DNA of 64,000 nt from Tricholoma matsutake (taxonomy: Eukaryota; Basidiomycota; Agaricomycetes; Agaricales; Tricholomataceae), in NCBI GenBank assembly GCA_026075535.2, contig AP026540.1:9052001-9116000 (forward strand), given 5' to 3'. Position numbers and translations under genes: made by a program. The notes below the pieces were generated by a model. It worked only from the letters and a program-made list of their open reading frames with translations, was not told the DNA's origin and did no database searches. Shown here piece after piece: positions 11,362-22,810 of the stretch (position 1 is the stretch's first letter; each line of letters begins with the position of its first letter).

Positions 11362-14300
11362 ATGCCTATCAAAAAATTCAATCCTAATCTCAGAAATATA
11401 GCCAGTGGTGACACTCTAATTATCAGCACTACCAGCCATTACACAGCTCGAGGCCTGGTGAAGAAGACAAAAGTTAGCAAGCAAAATTCACACTCCTCCA
11501 TGTCCCCATCCAAGTCCCCTTCCAAACCTATCAAAGGATTGACTCCCTCGGTTTCAGTTGAAGATGAACAAAATATTAACTTTGACAATGTGCTCTTAGA
11601 ACCCCTCCAACTTCCAAAGTCTAAGGTGAGAGCCTTACCCATTTGGCCCTCGATACCTTTTTGACCTTTTGTATTCAGTCACAAAATGACTACATGAGGG
11701 ATTACCTGCATAAAAGGAAGTTCTATTTAGCACGTATTCTCTCATCCGAGGCGCCTCCGATCGAGATGCTTTGCAAAAGCTGTGGGTCATCGGGAGACTG
11801 GCGTTGTTTGGACTGTCTTGGATGTCTGATGTTTTGCAAGGACTGTTGTCAGAAGGCTCATCAGAACAACCCCTTTCACAAGATTCAACACTGGGAAAAT
11901 GAGTACTTCAAAGATTCCATCCTTCTACAGGCTGGTCTTACCCTTCACTTCGGTCATGGTGGGAAGCTATGCCCCTCAAACCCCAGTGATGACTCCCACC
12001 AAGAAGAGGGTGAGGATGAACGGCTGTTTGGCCTTCCTGATCTCCCATCTGAGTTATTGGATGATGATGATGACCTCGAGTTCGGCTCAGTTCCTTTCTC
12101 TCAAATGGAATTGGAAGACAATGGATCGTTGCTGGAGAGAGATGTTAGGGATAAAACTACCTATGCAAAGAATGTACTAGTCATCATTCATAGCAATGGT
12201 ATCCACCATCTTCCGATCCAATGGTGCAGGTGCCCTGGACACATACCTGATGATATACAGGCCCTTGATCTGCACTTCCTTCAAGCAAGTCAAGACCTTG
12301 TTCACATTTGAAGGTCTAGATTCCTTCCTTGCCGAAAACCAGGAGTGCAAATCCTCTGCTTGGCATTACTACCAGAAGCTGAGGAGATTTACCTCCACAT
12401 GCTTTCCTGAAACTATTCCAGTAAGCTCCATCCCACCAATTGAAATACTGATCATCACAACACTGATACTCATGTAATCTGCCAGGACCGATATCAGGAA
12501 CTTCTCCGATGTACAAGGCAATTCCGGAACCTCAAACATCTGAAGTGGCATGGATTTGGGCATAATGTTGAAAGTCCAGGACTCGGGGATCTCACTGTCC
12601 TTTGCCCCGCCTGTCCACAGGTTGGGATTAATTTGCCCGAAGATTGGAAGAATGATGAAGAACAGCAAGCACTACTTTTACACCAAGTCCCCGATAAACA
12701 CTAAAGATATCTTAGATGGGTTTATACTCAGTCTTTTGCCATTGATGGGAATTTTACAGCTTCTCATCAACATCAGAAACGACCCGAGGATGATGTGCCA
12801 CTGACAAATGGCCAGAGCTTTATGACAGAGAGCTCGGATTATAAAGCTCACCTCAAGATAGCCAGGGAATTCAAGCAGCCTCCCTGTACATGCAATGGGT
12901 TCAAAGCTGATTGGAATGTCAATGTTGCTGGCTATGATGCAACTGGTATCGGATTGGTGGTTTGTCTTCGGCATGGATTTTTTCAACCCAAGGCCACCAT
13001 TGACTTTCAAAAAGGAGAGCAGTAAGTCTCTTCCCATCACGAATCCTCAATTTACAAGCCCTTTCATCTGAATTTACAGGCAGAAAAAGATCGACTATGT
13101 AATTTGTAAAGCCCTGAACAGCAAGACGATGAAGGGGATCAATCGATCGCTACTCGTATATGACATCTTTTGTCAGTGGATAATCAACTTTCGCCTCCAA
13201 GTGAATCAGTCACCCTTTCTGTCTATCCCAGAAGGTCTTAGGATCACAGGAGTGATCGGGGACTTTCATGTGGTAGGACACATTGATGATTGCCTTCCTA
13301 GATATACATTGGCATATGTGCCAGAGAGTGGTGTAATTGATGGTGAAATTGTGGAAACTTTGTGGGCTGTCTTGAACGAAACATCCCGAAGTGCCAAGAG
13401 TGCGACTATGGCCCATCGGAATGAAATTCTGGATGACCACATGAATCACTCGAACTGGAAAAAGCTAATCGGCATGAGTAAATGTCTCATCATCCTTCCC
13501 CTACACTGAATATTGACTGTGTTACTCAATGTAGAATCATCATTGGTTTGGAAGATGAAATGGGCAATGAATTTGTTGAAGGGGTCGGAAGAATCCTATA
13601 AGAAACTGACTGAGTCAGCAGCACCAGCAGATTTAGAAGCTTGGAGAGAGGGTGAGATGACGGCGCAACAAAATAGGGATGAAAATGTCAAGAGTATGGA
13701 TTACTATGCCCTGAAATGCAAACAAGGTACTGTCCTCTTCATTTCTTATTTCCAATCTCCTGAACTCAAGCATTACCTGAATCAGCCCCAGGTAAAGCCG
13801 AGATGCAGTTACAATTGAGCCAAGAACAGCCTTCAGGCAAAGTCTCTTCAGTGGAATTCCTTTTGGAAGGGATCTCAATTCAAGAGTCTCAGTAAGTGTT
13901 TAGTAAAGCTATTGTCAGCATTTTCACTCCTTTCTTGGGATAGGCTGTCATTACAAAGTTATCTGAGACAGGTTGGTGGTGTCCCGACAACGACCAAGCA
14001 AATCAAAATTACTAAGAAACGAAGTCAGCTTCTCACAAGAATCTTGGATCATCAGAGGAAAGCAAATCACTTTCTCTGACCTGACTCATCATCGGAAAAT
14101 ATCAGTTCCTCCTATGAACCCTCCAAAGTCTTCATCACTGATGACGATGGTGAGATTGATCTAATCTCTTGCCCTGTTTCATCCAACCCATTCAATGATG
14201 TAGGATCGGGGAACAGGCCTGAGACTTCCGTCATTGCATTGCCATCATCTCTGACCGCCAAAGCAATCAGAGAGAGAGGGCTGGTGGAGCTGGCAAAGCT

Positions 14301-14988
14301 TGAGACAGAACTTCGGAGTGGGCAGTGCAACAACAACCTCAAAGGGATCAGGCTCATGCTGGGAAAGAAAGCTTTCTTGTTCATTACGAAGATCCGACGC
14401 AAGGGACTTAAAACAGGAAAAACGAAATCTTGGGATGGTATTCACTCTACCGACCAGGCCTTACGACTCTATGCTCAAAACTATCAGGCTGGTAGGGAAG
14501 CCCTGGTGTCATCGGGAGCTTCAAAAGAAATGCTAGATCGATTCCAAATCCTTGATCAGAGCCATCTAAAGACGAGTACTACATTGATAAACCCAAAGGA
14601 GTCTGGATGGAAGCATGATTCATTGCCATGGTTCTGGTATATGGATGTCGAGGGTGACAGTTTGTCATCTAATTATATGAAAGAATGTGAGTGGATGAAA
14701 GATTGACTGATGTGTAAAACTAAAGATATATATGTAGTTCACCAGGTGAACTGGCTGAGAGCAAAAGCAGCATTTGAATGAGCGATGGAGGAAAACACCC
14801 TTGTTCGGTATGAGATGAAATGGACAACAGCATACTTCAATCATCGGGCAGCAGAGTGGAGGAAGAGAAAAGAGGCTGATTACTCTCATGGACATAAGAT
14901 CTATGCTGCACAACAGGAGGCGATGTGGGAGGATTTTGCTGATACAGCAAGGAAGTCATTTATTAGATTGGGGGTGAATATTGATTAG
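11362..14988 (+). pseudogene. KDZ-family transposase with CxC2-like Cys cluster, degenerate
   Basis: The gene starts at ATG 11362 with a basic Ser-rich exon. A GTGAGA intron precedes 11684. Next comes a cysteine cluster (LCKSCGSSGDWRCLDC, FCKDCCQKAH; about 11770-11880), the CxC-type domain known to accompany KDZ transposases. The core follows: a Cys motif at WCRCPG, AIDGNF (about 12739), RHGFF, YDIFCQW (about 13158) and DGEIVETLWA (about 13340). These supply the D/D/E acidic residues expected of the KDZ fold. A helical C-terminal region ends with a Trp-rich RAAEWRKRKEAD segment. Broken points are an apparent one-base frame change near 12290, an in-frame TAA near 12703 before the catalytic domain, and TGA at about 14779 where CGA is expected. 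Some could reflect unrecognised introns, but together they suggest a decayed copy. Confidence 0.8.
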
Positions 14989-15002
14989 AGTAGTAGTACA
15001 TA

Positions 15003-15200
15003 AGTGTCCTGACCTGACACTAGATAACCCGATGAAATGACCTGACAAAATGACCCAGCGAAATGGCCAGATAAGTATTCCGACAAAATGACCTGACAAA
15101 ATGACCCAACACCAGATGACCCGACACCAGATGACCTGACAGTAGATGACCCGAATACTTATCTGGCCATTTTGTCAGGTCATTTTGTCGGATTGATCTC
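15003..15200. repeat. small fold-back sharing the 13-bp unit of the 3.6-5.0 kb array
   Basis: Directly after the KDZ stop codon there are copies of TGACCTGACAAAA and TGACCCGACACCAGA. They are flanked by an inverted pair: CCAGATAAGTATTC near 15067 and GAATACTTATCTGG near 15153. A related AATACTTATTTGG word occurs in the large fold-back near 4150. The arms can pair into a hairpin of roughly 80 bp. Confidence 0.75.
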
Positions 15201-15324
15201 ACTTTCATTTTGCAGGGTGGTTTTATATTGTTGTAATTGTTTCACATACATTTGAATATCTTTCATGGTCCAAATGTAAATAATGATTATCCAATATATA
15301 ATTCCATAGGTAAGCCTCTCTCCA

Positions 15325-16917
15325 TTATCTCAAATCATCCTGTATAGCTGCCCAAATACTAGCCACTCTTGTTTGACTCTCCAACATGTTTCGATATCCT
15401 GCCATCATAGCAGGTAGGAGTTCCCTTGGAAGTATAGGATGGTGTTGCCTGGTGGTTTCATCACCAGTGATGTTCTAAGATGATCACAATGAGCATTGTC
15501 CAGTTACATTTAAAATTAAATCCAAGATGAAGAGGATCACTCACAAATTCTCTATGTGCCTGAAGTGCTTGCTCCAGACTCATACCCCACTGGTTGTTCA
15601 AAGATATTGAGAACCAGGGCTGTCTTTTCTGGCCACTAGTGGTGGGATGTTCTTGTAAGTAATTAGAATGCAATCCTCTAATCTTTTCAAGGAGTCCAAG
15701 GAGCTCTTCTTCTGCCTTGACAATATGATGCATTTGCTTATAAACTTCTGGAACTATAATGTGGAAACTCTTCAGATAACATTTCCCCAGGAATTGTCGA
15801 CCCGCAGCCTGTCCGATTTTAGAAAACCGAATGAAATGACAGTTCCCATTGGTTCACTTACCAATTCTTCTCTAATCATTTGCAGATATTGCAATTTATG
15901 CTGCGTTGAATGATTACTATTGGGACTGATTGCTGCCATGAACAAACTCCATGAGCAGAGAAGATCCATGAATTCCTGTGCTTTGGCATTGTTCGAAAAG
16001 GGGAAATCAATGACACCTTCATGGATAAATGCTGGCAATACATTCCAGTTGATGCTCATGGTTGGTGATTTGACCATCTCTCAAGTTTCAAGTAAATATA
16101 TCCAATGTTGATTGTTACATAAGTTGCATAGCCATAAGCAGACTTCCAATCATCAAGACTCCATTATCTACTTTTGATCACCGGGTTAAAGGCAAGGTAA
16201 GTCGGACTGGACATTCCACATCGGAGACCTCCTCATCATCTACAAGATCTTCCCTTTCTATCAAGAGCTCTCCCACAGCCACATGTACCATTCCCAATGC
16301 CAGCAACGAGTCCTGCTGACTTTGGCTGACATCAAGCAAAACCCTTGATCGGAAGGAAGGGGCAATTTCATTGACACCTGGCCCCACCTGTTATCAATAA
16401 AAAATATTATCATTCTAGTATCTAATAATGAGATGTAGTGCTACATACCACGTTCCGGAATCTCAGTACATCTGGGAAAAGGTCTGGATTGATGACCATG
16501 GGAGTACTGATGATCCACCAAGGATCGAGGTATGGTTCCACAATCCTTGTCAAGTCGATGTTGGTAGTAGCCTCCCTGAGCAACGAAAGGCTTCCCTTGA
16601 ATGTGCCGATGTCTGAACTTGATACATCCATGACCAAGGAGTGCAGTCTTTTTTGAAAAGGGGTGAGATAAAGGAACTTGTTCTCAAGGATCATCCATCC
16701 AAGTATAATTTCCAGAATCCCCTAACACTGGATAAAAATGTAGTTATGTAGGAGTAATGCAACTTACAAGTTCTTGCTTCATCCTGGCTTTCCAAATATG
16801 ATAATACTCATTGAGACCCGACTGACGATGAGGCTGTTTAGCTTCAAGTGTCGCTGCTCTAGCCCGGGAGCAGAGATAATCAACAACTGCCTGGCATGTT
16901 ACTTTCGGAGCACTCAT
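15325..16917 (-). CDS. uncharacterised six-exon gene between KDZ and TET genes
   Basis: Minus-strand exons, read leftwards: 16917-16768 (ATG at 16917; an upstream in-frame ATG at 17007 is possible), 16721-16449, 16387 to about 16180, about 16085-15870, about 15755-15545, and a last exon ending at TAA 15325. The donors GTAAGT, GTATGT, GTAAGTG and GTGAGT and the matching AG acceptors keep frame for the first junctions. The protein would be about 370-400 aa, helical and acidic, with no transmembrane segment, signal peptide or catalytic motif that I recognise. It starts about 300 bp from the divergent TET/JBP-like gene and its 3' end faces the KDZ gene. That layout suggests a mobile-element passenger, possibly co-regulated with the dioxygenase. 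Exon 3-5 borders are approximate. Confidence 0.5.
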
Positions 16918-17174
16918 TGTTGGGAGTAATGATAGATATTGATGAGAATGATTAGAGAAATCAACATCTATCATTGATCGCTTATCGGTATCGGAGATCA
17001 AAGTCACTGATGATGTTCAGATGATGTTCATAGATGAAAGATAACATCAATCGGGATCAGGATCGGGATGGACAACAATCGCAGCGACATTTCATTTCAC
17101 TGGACATTCTTGACAATTGGAATGTCAGATATCAGATTGATTTGAGTGATCAGTAGATAAAGGCCCCTCTGATT

Positions 17175-17184
17175 TATATAAATA
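17175..17184 (+). promoter_or_regulatory. TATA box of the dioxygenase gene
   Basis: TATATAAATA lies about 37-46 bp upstream of the ATG at 17221. It falls within the short intergenic region shared with the divergent gene on the other strand. Confidence 0.45.
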
Positions 17185-17220
17185 CAATCTGTTGTCTATG
17201 TCAGATTCATCAGATTCAAC

Positions 17221-18601
17221 ATGTCATTACCATCTAACTCGCCTTTCTTCTTGACCGACACTGTTTCAGACTACCTCCAAGCCCGATTTTGGTGGGTGAT
17301 TTCAAGGAAGCTCCATGAGAATCAGAACGTTCCCGATCTCGCAAAGATGAAGGCAATTTGGCCAATCTATAACCAAGAGAATCCTGGCCCACTTCCTCCA
17401 CTTTCACTATCAGTTCAACTCACAGTTGACTGTGAACAAATGGCAACAATGGCAGCTGATGCTTATTGCAATAGAAGTAATATTTAGATTTTGTCAATTT
17501 GAAATTTCTGGCTAAATGATTTCAGTGAAATTCAATGATCTTGATGTGCAAAGATATGACTCAAACATGTTATCGAAGAGACTGACTGGTTGGAATGACT
17601 CCAAGGAGGATTCCTTGATCATGACAAGCCGTTATGGTGGACAGAGACTACTTACCCAGCCGACCATTGTCCTAGACATGCATGAACGGATCCTACTTTG
17701 GTTCCTGCCTGGCATCCTGAGCCCTGAAAGACAGGTGAGAACTTGTTGATATAATAATACCCCCCTCTGATTCATTCGATTATCACTTGGCTTGTAGAGA
17801 ATTCTTTGGGAGGCTGCACTGAAGATGGATCAATCTCTCAGAGGATCCCTTACTCTGAATCCGACTCGCACAAAATGGCGTTCAGATCCTCAATATTATA
17901 AATCTCCTGGAAAATGTCAGCCTTATCCTGGCAATATCAATCTCTCGCCAGCTTGGTTCCAGCAAGCACACAATGTAAGTTGAAGGTTTTTATATTTCAG
18001 GGCCTTTAATTCTATCTTCTGATTGTTCTAGACTCCTAAATTCAAGCCCGAGATTTCAAAGACCTTGAAGGCAAGATCAGAGAACCTGAACACACTTGGA
18101 TGGCTGAAAGAAACTTCAGAATCGTTCGCACTGATGGGTGCCTTGCTCAGCATTGTTCATCCTGAACTGTATGAGATTGGTCGGGGGGTGCTGAAGAAGG
18201 TGGGAGATTCTCCGGACATGGTAAAGGATGGTGAGGAGGTGCTAGAGGTTTTACAGCTGTGGACGACACCTTTCTCAGGATATGGTTTGATCAGTAATTG
18301 GATCACCCCTATGCATCAGGACAACAATTCCCAAGGCCCATGGTACGACTGTTTAATGACCATCGGAGATTATGAAAAGGGAGCTTGGTTGAAACTCAAG
18401 AACCTTGGATTGGAGCTGGATTATCCTTTGGGAACAATGGTTTTCCTGCTGGGAAAGGTAATCCGACATGGAATTTCAGAGATTAATGGGAACCAGGTAT
18501 GTATTGCCCAATATATGAGGGATAATGTTCATGAGAGGATGAGGATGAGATCGCCTGAGTGGACGACAGTGACCAAGACTTTCTCATCTGTGCCAGTCTG
18601 A
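17221..18601 (+). CDS. TET/JBP-like 2-oxoglutarate/Fe(II) dioxygenase
   Basis: Four exons join cleanly: 17221-17476, 17526-17734, 17798-17974 and 18032-18601, with introns of 49, 63 and 57 bp. They give a continuous 403-aa protein. The double-stranded beta-helix is in the last exon. The metal site is HQD (His309, Asp311; codons at 18314 and 18320) in a PMHQDNN context, with a distal His360 in IRHGI (18467). Arg377 in YMRDNV (18518) is placed to bind 2-oxoglutarate. The surrounding pattern (PWYDCLMTIGDY, PLGTMVFLLGK, CIAQYMRD) is that of the basidiomycete TET/JBP group. Known members oxidise 5-methylcytosine or thymine in DNA. There is no CXXC domain or membrane segment. The copy has no stop or frameshift, unlike the KDZ gene 2.2 kb upstream. 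The substrate is inferred from the family. Confidence 0.8.
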
Positions 18602-18807
18602 ATGATTTGTATTTCCAATTTTATTTCATGATACAATATCATACTGGGTGACAAATGAACTTTTGTATGGTTATCTTCTGATGTAATGATGTGGAGCTAG
18701 CACTTCAACATATTTTGACCAGCATGCCCAACAGAGAACATAACCTTTGAAGGATGCCATGCACCAATACATGTGACCTTGTGGAGACCCTTGTGTGTCT
18801 TCCTTTG

Positions 18808-19075
18808 ACCCATGGGCCCATTCATCATATGGTCCACTGCAGTATTAATATATATAACCCATGGGCCCATCCATCATATGTTCCACTATAGTGTTGACAT
18901 GACCCATGGGCCTATCCATCATATGGTCCACTGCAGTATTGACTTGACCCATGGGCCCATTCATGACAAATGGCCTATAGCAGTACTCATATCACCCATA
19001 AGCCCATCCTATTTCCATGACCTTATATCTACCACATGAGCCCACTTATCTACTATGGTCTGTTATAATCCATGG
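18808..19075. repeat. tandem repeat of about 45-50 bp with CCATGGGCCCAT
   Basis: At least four imperfect units contain TGACCCATGGGCCCAT followed by CATCATATGGTCCACTGCAGTATTGAC-like sequence. Together with flanking non-coding DNA they fill the gap between the dioxygenase gene and the Copia element. Nothing else is recognised in 18602-19297. Confidence 0.7.
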
Positions 19076-19297
19076 GCCCAGATTAGCTGGACCATTTCAA
19101 ACAGCTTAAAGCCACCATTAGTTGGTCCATTTGTAATGGTCCAAATACACTGAAGGGGCTGGGGTATAGTGGTAGCAAATGTCTATATGTTTGGTCCTTC
19201 TGGATTTGATCTGATAAAGAGGATCACTGATTATCAGTGCAGATTGGTATGCACTTCAGTATATATCCAAGTTCCTGGAATAAGGACTCTATCCATG

Positions 19298-20098
19298 CTA
19301 TCTGCCAACAAGAGCCATATATTCGGCTTCTGTGGATGACAGTGCTACAGTTTTTTGTAAATGGGACTGCCAGCACACAATGCCACTCACTAGAGTAGCA
19401 AAGTAACCCATTGTAGATTGGCGCTTGACAGTGTCAGCTGCCCAATCAGAATCTGTGAAGGCCTGTAGCCCTTCGGATTTCTCTCCATTGTAGACAATAT
19501 TATATTTCTGGGTTCCCACCAGATGGTGCATGATGTACATCACTTTGTCTAGATGTTCTTGGCTAGGATTAGCTGAGAATTGTGACATCTTGATTACCAT
19601 GTAAGCAATATCAGGTCGTGTTCTGGGCATCAGATACAATAAAGATCCGATCACAGACTGATATTTTGATCTAAGCGCCATGTTTGGTGTCGCTGTGTTT
19701 TCCAATGGTTTGTAACCAGTTGGGAGCAGAGTGGGGGCAACTTTGGCATTTGTCATCTCGAACCTCTCGAGCACTTTGGCGAGATATTTGGTTTGATCAA
19801 GTTTGACTTTATTTGCAGTCTGGGTGATGCGCATGCCTAAGAATTCCATGACCTTTTCAGTACTATGGCACTCCCAATGCTTCAGACAAGCATTCTTCTT
19901 TTCATCCACAAGTTTCTTGTTCTTCCCCATGAACAAGCCAACATCAACATAGACCAGTGCAATAACAATGCTGCCTGTCTTAGGATCCTTGTGTATGAAA
20001 ATGCCGGCATCGGAGCTGGCGTGCACGAACCCGATGGTGCACATAAATGTCTCTAGCTCTTTCCACCATGCTAGTGAGGCCTGTTTAAGGCCATACAA
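19298..20098 (-). pseudogene. Copia RT C-terminal part and RNase H
   Basis: The RT active-site strand reads ALVYVDVGLFMGKN where YVDD is expected, so one catalytic Asp has become Val. RNase H motifs follow: FTDSDWAAD near 19460 and ALSSTEAEYMAL near 19330. The reading is open for 266 codons but is out of frame with the upstream RT part, and it runs into non-element sequence at 19298. Confidence 0.75.
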
Positions 20099-20101
20099 TG
20101 C

Positions 20102-22699
20102 TCAGCATAAGCACATTACTTTGCGCTCTTTTCCCTCAAGTCTGAAACCCTCAGCTTGATCCATATAGATCTCCTCATCTAGTTTGCCATATAAAAATGC
20201 GGTTTTTACATCTAGACTGGTCATATACATGCCTTCTAGAGATGCAAGTGCAAACATGAGGCGTACGGTCTTGTAGTGGACTACTGGTGAGAAAATCTCA
20301 TCAAAGTCAACACCTTCGACTTGTGAAAAGCCTTTGGCCATGAGTCTGGCTCGTTTTCTTCTGTCCAATTTCACGGAGAAAACCCATCTATTTTTGATTG
20401 TTTTTTGATCATGTGGAAGATCGACAATGTCATAGACTTGTCACTTGTGAAGAGCCTCTAATTCTTCATGACAAGCCTGTTTCCACTCAAGTTGCTGCTG
20501 CCGTGGTAGGCACGCAATATCGCAAAATTGGTTTGGAACTTGGCTTTTTTCACTTGATGGTGTGACTGCTTTTGACAACAGCCAGCAAATAAGCTTATCT
20601 CCACCTTCCTTGGTTATCTTTTTAATATAACCTGCTTTGTCCGGTTCCCCCATTGGGTGATCATGTTCTTGATTATTGGAATTGGGCACACTCTTGTGGG
20701 GTGCCGAACTCGGTCCAGCAACCAGTTCTTGCTGTTGAGATCATGGTCATGTTCGGTTATGATCTAAATCTTGACCCACAGATCTCTTCCAATATCGATC
20801 ATGTGCAATGTCTCTCCCTATGTCAGAGGGGAGTCGCTTCTCTCCATAGGTATTGCCAGGACAGTCTGGGATGTTCCTCTGCCTGCCTGATTGATGGGGC
20901 AATTGCTGCCATTCCTGTTGATCATCACGCCTTGGACAAAAGTCCTCAGTAGTTACTGGAGGTGGCGGAGGAGGAGCATCAGTCGCATTGTCATGCACCT
21001 TTTGCTTGCTTGGTACATCATCATCATCTTTTTCTGATGACGGAGGAAGGGGCAGATTTTGTGGTGGTATAGAATCATCGCCATCCATTTCAGATGGGTG
21101 GTCGTCATCTTCTGGTTCTGGAGGTGGAAAATCACCAAGGTCTGTCTTGGCAGGAGTTTTAGCTCTGGGACAGCATGGGAACAACATTTCATCAAATAGT
21201 GCCATAGCACCAATGAATATTGCACCACTAAGTCACATGAAATGGTATGCTTTAATGCCATCTTCTAATCCAAGGTACATCATTAACTCTGATCAAGGAG
21301 CTAATGTGGTTGGACATTTCTCCTTGGGTAGATAGACATAAGCACCGCAACCAAAGACCTTCAGATCATTTAGATCTGGGCAGACTTTATTCAGGTCCTC
21401 AAAAGGTGTCAGCCATTTCAGGCGCCTTATTGGGGTTCGGTTGTATAGGTGTGTTGCATGTTCAATGCAAAATTCCCACCATGATTGTGGTAGACAAGCA
21501 GTAAATTGCAGGGTTTGCAACTTTTCCATTATTGTTCCTATGGCACACTCTGCACGCCCATTCTGTTGGTGAATGTGGGGTGCGGACATCTCTATTTTGA
21601 TGCCAAAATTCTTGAGCGTATCTTGTAGCTCACGATCTTTGAACTCCCCCCCTGGATCAACATGCCAGCGCTTGATTGTAGCGCCATACTAGGTCAAAGC
21701 CATTGCCTGAAATTGTCTAATCGCCACAGCAGCATCAGACTTCTTTCTAAGGCACTGGACCCAGATATGTGACATTTTGTCATCTAGAAATACAATGAAG
21801 TATTTATGTTTGTGGTATGATAGTACTGGGAGTTCCTTTTGATCGGAATGTATTAATTCAAAGGATTTCTCTGTGCATGAATTTGATTTGGGAAAAGATT
21901 TTGACATCATTTTCCCTTCAGTGCACCCTGGACATATAATTTTGTCTTTAGGAATAATTAAATTCCTTGGGAATTTTATGGTGCTGTTAGGCATTTTCCC
22001 TAGTGCCTCTTTGGATGGGTGTCCAAGTCGCCTATGCCAAGTCAAGTAGTCAGTGACATACATGGTCACGACATTGATCCTCTTGGTGTTCAATATATGA
22101 GTCTGAGCCCAATAGATTGTGTCGCATCTCCTAAGAGGGACACAATCCATTATTGGGTTTCCTTTCTCGAAAAATGAAATGTGTGCAGAGGAACCATGCA
22201 CATCACTTCCATCTTGTAAAAAGATGCCCATTGACAGTAGTCGAGTACTACAGTCAGGTATGTAGCAGACGGGGTATAATTGTGTTTCACGTGTCTCTGA
22301 CTTCCCATGACATACTACCTGATGTCTAATGAAGACTGCTCCTTTTCCTACTATATGAGTAGTACCTGTGGCTGTTTGAACCAAGGTAGAGTCCTTTCTT
22401 GGTAAAGGCTCATAAGAAGCAAAATCTTTCATTTCACCAGTGAAGTGCTTTGATGCACCTGAATCCATGATCCAGTCGGCACCTTTCTTACAATTTCCAT
22501 TTGCACACATAACACATATATTAAAATCTAAATAGTTCCATGATACATTTGATAGCAGTAAGATTTCACATGAAAAGTTCACTGTAATCATTGGAATATT
22601 AATCTTTGTGCTTGCGGCAGGGAAAAGGACTGACCTGTCATCATATCCTCCTGTTTCAAGTGGTTCATTGACAAGCATCTCATCGATGGCTTTCCACAC
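20102..22699 (-). pseudogene. Copia pol: protease, integrase and RT N-terminal part
   Basis: The protease active site reads WIMDSGASKHFTG (about 22460). The pre-integrase zinc region has the HHCC pattern LTWHRRLGHPS ... CPGCTEGKM (about 22050-21910). The integrase core continues over a stop near 21690 into HQQNGRAECAIGTIMEKLQ (about 21575), which carries the Glu. A long acidic linker leads to the RT, of which VDFDEIFSPVVHYKTVRLM and TSLDVKTAFLYGKLDEEIYMDQ are clear (20370-20150). At least three interruptions separate these parts, so no functional polyprotein can be made. Confidence 0.75.
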
Positions 22700-22810
22700 T
22701 TCTTAATCAGAAACTGGAGGCTCTGATCCGAGGGAGACAGTATTGTCTTTGACCTCCATGATCCTAGGTTCTTCCAGTTCTTCCAGTTCGATCCTCCTTC
22801 TCTTCCCTTC

